Assembly (NCBI GenBank): GCA_046729895.1
Contig: JBKPHP010000134.1
Span: 1-9,437 of the forward strand
Reading direction: 5' to 3'
Length of the DNA stretch: 9,437 nt
From: DASXBA01 sp046729895
GTDB lineage: Bacteria > Actinomycetota > Thermoleophilia > Solirubrobacterales > Thermoleophilaceae
Each line of letters opens with the position of its first letter. The first letter of the stretch is position 1. A program made the translations under genes and the position numbers. The notes under the pieces were generated by a model, which was not told where the DNA came from, did not search any database, and worked only from the letters and a program-made list of their open reading frames with translations. Shown one piece after another: positions 5,588 to 9,437 of this stretch.

Positions 5588-5607
5588 AGTGTGATGGGCG
5601 TCACACT
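5588..5607. promoter_or_regulatory. Crp/GlxR-type operator
   Basis: AGTGTGATGGGCGTCACACT has perfect 7-base arms (AGTGTGA, TCACACT) around TGGGCG. The core TGTGA-N6-TCACA is the exact consensus of the Crp family, including actinobacterial Crp (Rv3676-type) and GlxR. It lies between divergent genes. Relative to the leftward start near 5557 it is centred at about -40.5 (activator position); relative to the rightward leaderless start at 5635 it is centred at about -37.5, over the -35 region, where repression is plausible. Confidence 0.75.
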
Positions 5608-5622
5608 TCTCAGGGGTGGAAG

Positions 5623-5628
5623 TACGCT
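5623..5628 (+). promoter_or_regulatory. Probable -10 box of the glycosyltransferase-thrS unit
   Basis: TACGCT fits TANNNT and predicts transcription start exactly at the GTG at 5635, giving a leaderless mRNA. No ribosome binding site is present at the usual distance. The -35 region falls inside the Crp-type palindrome. Confidence 0.5.
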
Positions 5629-5634
5629 GCCCCC

Positions 5635-6885
5635 GTGAGCGCGGACCTGCAGCCGATGGCGGTCGCGCGGGGCTCCCTCGCGGCCCACGCGCCCGTGGCC
5701 GGAGTGGAGGCGATAGACGCGGTAAGGGCAGCCGCAGCGCCTGTGAGAGGGGCGCGGGTGCTGCATTTGAGCGGTGCGCACGGAGGCCGGGTCCCCGAGT
5801 TGCTGAGCGCCCTGCTGCCGCTGGCGGTGGACGCAGGCCTCGAGGTCGAGTGGCGCGTGCTGTTCGGCGATCCCGAGCTGCAGCAGGTGGCGAGGGCCCT
5901 GCAGGACGGGTTCCAGGGGGCCGAGACCGCCGTGGACGATCCGGCTTGGGACGCCTACCTCGCGGCCTGCGCCCGGGCCGCGTCCCCCCTGGAAGAGGGC
6001 TGGGACGCGATCGTGCTTCACGACCCGGCGGTGCTCGGGCTCTGCCCGGCCCTTGACGAGCGCCTGGTATGGCGCTGCCACCTCGATGCCTCCCGGCCCG
6101 ACCCGCCGCTCCTCGAGAGGGCGCAGCCGCTCGCCCAGGAGTGCGCCGTCGTCGCGGTCCCGGACGACTCCTTCGCGCCCGAGGACATGCGCGGCCCACG
6201 CCTGCGCCGGTCCCCGCCCGGGATCGACCCCCTCAGCCCGCGGAACCTGGAGTCCACGCCCCGCCTGGCCGGCAGGGCTGTGCGTCCGCTGGGCGTCGAC
6301 CTCGATTGGCCATTCGTCTTCCAGCTCATGCGGCTGGATCGGTGGAAGGATCCGCACGCAACAGTCGAGGCCTTCGCGCTCGCGCGCGAAGAGCTGCCGC
6401 AACTCCAGCTCGTCCTAGCCGCCGAGCTCGACCCGGCCGACACGACGGGCTGGCACGCGGCGAAGGAGGTGAGCGACTACGCGGGCGACCAGCCGGGGTT
6501 CCACCTGCTCACCAGCTACGAGGGGGTTGGGCACCTCGAGCTCGGCGCCCTGCAGCGCCTGGCGCGAGTCGCGCTGCACCGGGCGCTTCGCGAGGGGTTC
6601 GGCCTGGCCGCCTCCGAGGCGCTGTGGAAGGGCACGCCGGTGGTGGGAAATCCTCAGGGAGGTCTGCCGCTCCAGGTACGCGATGGCCTGGACGGCTATC
6701 TCACGGAAACCTCCGAGGAGACCGCGGCCCGCATCGTGGAGCTGGTGCGGGACCCGGGCCTCGCCATCCAGATGGGCCGTTCGGGCCGGGAGCGTGTGCG
6801 CGAGCGCTTTCTCGTGACGCGGGCCCTGGAGGGCGAGCTCGCAGTGTTGGGCGCGGCTCTCGGCGCTACCGTGGAGCGGGAATGA
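5635..6885 (+). CDS. TreT-like glycosyltransferase, trehalose-synthase type (416 aa)
   Basis: A family-4-type retaining glycosyltransferase resembling TreT, which makes trehalose from NDP-glucose and glucose. TreT-like landmarks occur in order: GGRVPELLSALLPLAVDAGLEVEWRV (50-75; the usual third Gly of the GGG loop is Arg), WDAIVLHDP (123-131), VWRCHLDAS (145-153), PPGIDPLSPRN (194-204), RLDRWKDP (233-240), and the E-x7-E motif REGFGLAASEALW with E320 and E328, followed by GTPVVGNPQGG. The length is typical. No signal peptide or membrane segment, so cytoplasmic. The GTG at 5635 matches the -10 spacing; about 40 residues precede the first Rossmann strand. Its TGA overlaps the thrS ATG. Family placement is firm; the exact acceptor sugar is not, and another disaccharide product is possible. 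Confidence 0.85.
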   Translation: MSADLQPMAVARGSLAAHAPVAGVEAIDAVRAAAAPVRGARVLHLSGAHGGRVPELLSALLPLAVDAGLEVEWRVLFGDPELQQVARALQDGFQGAETAVDDPAWDAYLAACARAASPLEEGWDAIVLHDPAVLGLCPALDERLVWRCHLDASRPDPPLLERAQPLAQECAVVAVPDDSFAPEDMRGPRLRRSPPGIDPLSPRNLESTPRLAGRAVRPLGVDLDWPFVFQLMRLDRWKDPHATVEAFALAREELPQLQLVLAAELDPADTTGWHAAKEVSDYAGDQPGFHLLTSYEGVGHLELGALQRLARVALHRALREGFGLAASEALWKGTPVVGNPQGGLPLQVRDGLDGYLTETSEETAARIVELVRDPGLAIQMGRSGRERVRERFLVTRALEGELAVLGAALGATVERE

Positions 6886-8825
6886 CAGTCACTCTTCCGG
6901 ACGGCAGCTTCCTGGAGCTCGACGACGACGCCACGGGCGCCGACGCGGCGCGCGCGATAGGGGAGGGGCTGGCACGAGCCGCGCTCGGGGTGCGGGTCAC
7001 CCGCGATGGCGGCGGACCGGCCCTGCAGGACCTGGACGCCCCGCTGCGCGAGGGCGACAGGATCGAGATCGTCACCGCGAAGAGCGCCGAGAACGGCGGC
7101 GGGCCGTTGTGGCTCGTCCGGCACGACGCGGCGCACGTGCTTGCGACGGCGGTGATGGAGCTCTACCCGGGGGTGAAGATCTCGATCGGCCCTCCGATCG
7201 AGGAAGGCTTCTACTACGACTTCGAGTTCCCGGAGGGCGTCAAGGTCTCCGAGGCCGATTTCGATCGCATCGAGCAGCGGATGCGCGAGCACATCCGGGC
7301 CGACGAGCCGTTCGAGCGCGCGGAGCTGCCCGCGGAGGAGGCGATCGAGCTTTTCCGAGCAGAGGGGCAGGACTACAAGGTCGAGCTCATCCAGGGCCTG
7401 ATCGACGACGAGGACGTGGAGACGGTTTCGCTCTACCGCAATGGACCGTTCACTGATCTCTGCCGCGGCCCGCACGGCCCGAGCACCAAGCGGATCAAGG
7501 CCTTCAAGCTCACATCGGTCGCCGGCGCGTACTGGCGCGGCGACCCGAGCCGGCAGATGCTGACGCGCATCTACGGCACCGCGTTCCTATCCACCGCGGA
7601 CCTCGAAGAGCATCTGCGCCGGCTCGAGGAGGCGCGGGCCCGCGACCATCGCAAGCTCGGCCGCGAGCTCGATCTGTTCATGTTCAGCGAGCTCTCGCCG
7701 GGTTCGCCGTTCTGGCTCCCCGCCGGCACCCAGATCTGGAACGAGCTCACCACGCTCTGGCGGGTCGAGAACGTCCGCCGTGGCTATGAGGAGGTCCGCA
7801 CGCCCATCCTCTACGACGTCGACCTCTGGAAGCAGTCCGGCCACTGGGACAAGTTCCGGGACAACATGTACTTCACCGAGGTCGAGGAGCGCCCGATGGG
7901 CCTGAAGCCCATGAACTGCCCCGCCCATATCCAGGTCTACAAGCGCGAGCGCCGCTCCTACCGCGACCTCCCCGTCCGCTACGCGGAGCAGGGGCTCGTC
8001 CATCGCCACGAGCCGAGCGGAACGCTCCACGGCCTGCTCAGGGTGCGCCACATCACCCAGGACGACGGTCACATCTTCTGCACCGACGAGCAGATCGAGG
8101 ACGAGGTGATCCGCTGCCTGGATTTCGGCTACTTCATCTACGAGCAGTTCGGCTTCGAACCCGAGCTTCGCCTCTCGACGCGGCCCGAGCACCGCCTGGG
8201 GGCGGACGAGGTATGGGACCGCGCGGAGGAGGCGCTCGCCGCTTCGCTGCGGACCCAGGGCCTCGACTACGAGGTCGACGAGGGTGAGGGCACCTTCTAC
8301 GGACCCAAGGTCGACCTCCACATGACGGACTCGATCGGTCGCACGTGGCAGCTCGGCACGGTGCAGCTCGACTACCAGATGCCCGACCGGTTCGAGCTCT
8401 CCTACACGGGCGCGGACAACGCCGAGCACCAGCCGGTGATGATCCACCGTGCGCTGCTGGGGTCCTTCGAGCGGTTCATCGGGATCCTCATCGAGCACTA
8501 CGCGGGCGAGTTCCCCCTCTGGCTCGCCCCCCTACAGGCGCTGGTGCTGCCGATCGCGGACCGCCATTCGGAGTACGCGGCCCAGGTGGCGGAGGAGCTG
8601 CGTGCCGCCGGGTTGCGCGTGGAAGTCGACGATCGCTCCGAGTCGATCTCCAAGAAGATCCGCGCCGGCGAGCTGCGCAAGGCGCCGTACATGCTGGTGG
8701 TCGGCGACGAAGAGCAGAGCACCGGCCGTGTGGCCGTGCGGCGCCACCGCGAGGGCGACCTCGGTGCGGTGCCGGTGGCCGAGTTCGCGCGCAAGGCGCT
8801 GGCCGACATCGCCGAGCGGCGGTAG
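6882..8825 (+). CDS. thrS: Threonyl-tRNA synthetase (647 aa)
   Basis: Charges tRNA-Thr with threonine in the cytoplasm. A full-length bacterial class II enzyme: TGS domain (about 1-65), second editing/SAD domain with H81-DAA-H85 and C194-RGP-H198, catalytic core with motif 1 near 281-308, motif 2 around RHEPSGTLHGLLRVRHITQDDGHIFC (375-400), motif 3 near 522-539, and an anticodon-binding HGTP domain (about 545-640). The zinc ligands C346 (MNCP), H397 (DGHIF) and H522 (MIHRALLGS) are all present. The ATG at 6882 overlaps the glycosyltransferase stop (ATGA), with GGAG five bases upstream; this is where the TGS domain begins, although the frame stays open far upstream inside the previous gene. 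infC downstream is the common bacterial order. No T-box-like leader lies before it, since it is internal to an operon. Confidence 0.97.
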   Translation: MTVTLPDGSFLELDDDATGADAARAIGEGLARAALGVRVTRDGGGPALQDLDAPLREGDRIEIVTAKSAENGGGPLWLVRHDAAHVLATAVMELYPGVKISIGPPIEEGFYYDFEFPEGVKVSEADFDRIEQRMREHIRADEPFERAELPAEEAIELFRAEGQDYKVELIQGLIDDEDVETVSLYRNGPFTDLCRGPHGPSTKRIKAFKLTSVAGAYWRGDPSRQMLTRIYGTAFLSTADLEEHLRRLEEARARDHRKLGRELDLFMFSELSPGSPFWLPAGTQIWNELTTLWRVENVRRGYEEVRTPILYDVDLWKQSGHWDKFRDNMYFTEVEERPMGLKPMNCPAHIQVYKRERRSYRDLPVRYAEQGLVHRHEPSGTLHGLLRVRHITQDDGHIFCTDEQIEDEVIRCLDFGYFIYEQFGFEPELRLSTRPEHRLGADEVWDRAEEALAASLRTQGLDYEVDEGEGTFYGPKVDLHMTDSIGRTWQLGTVQLDYQMPDRFELSYTGADNAEHQPVMIHRALLGSFERFIGILIEHYAGEFPLWLAPLQALVLPIADRHSEYAAQVAEELRAAGLRVEVDDRSESISKKIRAGELRKAPYMLVVGDEEQSTGRVAVRRHREGDLGAVPVAEFARKALADIAERR

Positions 8826-8838
8826 ACAGTCTTGGCCA

Positions 8839-8856
8839 CTAGCGACCAGCGACCAG
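8839..8856. repeat. Heptamer repeat copy downstream of thrS
   Basis: CTAGCGACCAGCGACCAG contains two GCGACCA units and shares sequence with the array at 4992-5007 and, as reverse complement, 4941-4964. It starts 13 bases after the thrS stop and ends 12 bases before the -10 box at 8869, so it occupies the expected -35 region. Like the other copy it sits at a gene end. Confidence 0.65.
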
Positions 8857-8868
8857 ACCCGCACGGGT

Positions 8869-8874
8869 TATACT
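8869..8874 (+). promoter_or_regulatory. Probable -10 box of the infC leader transcript
   Basis: TATACT is the best -10 match in the window. It predicts transcription start near 8881, three bases before the ATG of the short reading frame at 8884. No TTGACA-like -35 is seen at 16-18 bases. infC would therefore have its own promoter besides possible read-through from thrS. Confidence 0.55.
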
Positions 8875-8883
8875 CGCGAGCGA

Positions 8884-8922
8884 ATGAAGGGCACCGGTTT
8901 CACGCGCATCCGCCGCCGCTGA
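8884..8922 (+). CDS. Candidate leader peptide upstream of infC (12 aa)
   Basis: A 13-codon frame, MKGTGFTRIRRR then TGA, starting almost at the predicted 5' end of the infC transcript. Ten of its eleven sense codons after the ATG end in G or C, and it closes with three consecutive CGC arginine codons. It has no Shine-Dalgarno sequence, as expected if translated leaderless. Position, spacing and the Arg run resemble attenuation-type leader peptides, in which ribosome pausing changes folding of the RNA that follows. The frame is too short for coding statistics to prove it, so this is a candidate. Confidence 0.45.
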   Translation: MKGTGFTRIRRR

Positions 8923-8935
8923 CGCGCCGTGCCCT
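8888..8935 (+). promoter_or_regulatory. Stem-loop enclosing the infC leader peptide
   Basis: AGGGCAC (8888-8894) is fully complementary to GTGCCCT (8929-8935). The stem encloses most of the leader-peptide frame, with a possible inner GCGC/GCGC pairing (8904-8907 with 8924-8927). A ribosome on the leader peptide would disrupt it. The only T-run nearby (TTTT in ATTCGATTTTG, about 8953-8963) is about 25 bases further on, so it is not a simple terminator. Complementarity is seen; function is inferred. Confidence 0.35.
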
Positions 8936-8986
8936 CTCCCGACTCGCCGACCATTCGATTTTGACGCCTAGCAGCGCCCCCGCCTA

Positions 8987-9437
8987 GTGCCGATCCCCCG
9001 CAGGCTAGATCGGCGCCCGCCGGAGCGTGACGAGACCCGCGTCAACGAGCGGATCCGCGTGCCGGAGGTCCGGCTGATCGACGAAGACGGCAACCAGGTC
9101 GGCGTACTCAGGACCGAGGAGGCGCTCGCCTATGCGCACGAGCGCGACTTGGACCTGGTGGAGGTGGCGCCGGACGCCCGCCCGCCGGTGTGCCGGGTGC
9201 TCGACTACTCCAAGTACAAGTACGAGCAGGAGCAGAAGGCCAAGGCAGCCCGGCGACACCAGAAGCAGGTGAACGTGCGGGAGATCAAGCTGCGGCCCAA
9301 GATCGCGGACAACGACTACAGGACGAAGAAGAGCCACGTGGTCCGCTTCCTCGAGCGCGACGACCGCGTCAAGGTCACGATCATGTTCCGCGGCCGTGAG
9401 CAGACGCATCCGGAGCGCGGCGAGGCGCTGTTGAAGC
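8987..9437 (+). CDS. infC: Translation initiation factor IF-3, 5' part (150 of about 180+ aa)
   Basis: IF-3 binds the 30S subunit, keeps ribosomes dissociated and proofreads start-codon and initiator-tRNA pairing. Visible are TRVNERIRVPEVRLIDEDGN (18-36), the signature DLDLVEVAPDARPPVCRVLDYSKYKYE (54-80) of the N-terminal domain and linker, a basic linker helix (EQKAKAARRHQKQ), and the start of the C-terminal domain (VREIKLRPKIADNDYRTKK, then VKVTIMFRGREQTHPERG). The frame is cut by the window end. An in-frame TAG at 8969-8971 limits the start; the GTG at 8987 is the first usual initiator and gives a 17-residue lead before the conserved block. No Shine-Dalgarno sequence is visible. A rare ATC start (8993) like those of some infC genes cannot be excluded. 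rpmI and rplT would be expected downstream. Confidence 0.93.
   Translation, partial: MPIPRRLDRRPPERDETRVNERIRVPEVRLIDEDGNQVGVLRTEEALAYAHERDLDLVEVAPDARPPVCRVLDYSKYKYEQEQKAKAARRHQKQVNVREIKLRPKIADNDYRTKKSHVVRFLERDDRVKVTIMFRGREQTHPERGEALLK

Noticed and set aside
5439..5634. c-di-AMP (ydaO-type) riboswitch upstream of the Rpf-like gene
   Set aside because: This was expected from other actinobacterial rpf genes, but the conserved core (CCGAATCCG and CAGCTAA-type segments) is absent on the minus strand.
6069..6881. Upstream extension of the thrS frame to a 918-residue protein
   Set aside because: The extra 271 residues are Arg/Pro/Ala-rich and lie inside the glycosyltransferase in another frame; the ThrS TGS domain begins at the ATG at 6882.
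1..9437. A novel defence, mobile or biosynthetic system
   Set aside because: All larger genes belong to recognised housekeeping or metabolic families, base composition is even, and no integrase, transposase, toxin-antitoxin or nuclease modules are present.

Overview
The window is a high-GC (roughly 70%) bacterial chromosome segment with very strong G/C bias at third codon positions, many GTG starts, and several transcription units that appear to begin leaderless, with a TANNNT -10 box about 7 bases before the start codon. With an actinobacterial-type IF3, an Rpf/transglycosylase-like secreted protein and a Crp/GlxR-type operator, this points to an actinobacterium. A deep-branching class such as Thermoleophilia is my guess, not something the sequence proves. 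There are no transposases, integrases, CRISPR arrays, rRNAs or tRNAs. This is mostly ordinary chromosome, and the interest lies in its intergenic DNA.

Layout. Positions 1-335: a nested inverted repeat, then a short leftward gene (92-262). Positions 336-1016: a YfcE/MJ0936-type metallophosphoesterase. Positions 1047-3031: a tight three-gene phosphate-uptake unit made of a DUF47/PhoU-like protein, a PiT permease and an 81-residue membrane protein. It converges on a leftward class V aminotransferase-fold enzyme (3043-4122). That gene diverges from a metallo-beta-lactamase-fold hydrolase (4203-4943) across an 80-bp region in which the two predicted -10 boxes overlap. The hydrolase converges on a leftward secreted Rpf-like protein (5016-5438), and a heptamer-repeat inverted repeat separates them.

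The 196-bp region between the Rpf-like gene and the rightward TreT-like glycosyltransferase (5635-6885) is the most notable part. It holds a LexA/SOS-type box (CGAAC-N4-GTTCG) one base away from a perfect Crp/GlxR palindrome (TGTGA-N6-TCACA), promoter-like elements on both strands, and a GC-rich potentially structured leader for the Rpf-like gene. The glycosyltransferase stop overlaps the thrS start (ATGA), so a trehalose-synthase-type enzyme is translationally coupled to threonyl-tRNA synthetase. After thrS come another copy of the heptamer repeat, a strong -10 box, a candidate 12-codon leader peptide ending in three Arg codons inside a possible stem-loop, and the 5' part of infC, which runs off the window.

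Functionally the window combines phosphate import, a stress or dormancy theme (Rpf-like protein, trehalose-type glycosyltransferase, cAMP-type and DNA-damage-type operators) and translation (thrS, infC). I found no undescribed multi-gene system. The best leads are the stacked Crp/LexA sites, the gene-end heptamer repeats and the infC leader peptide.
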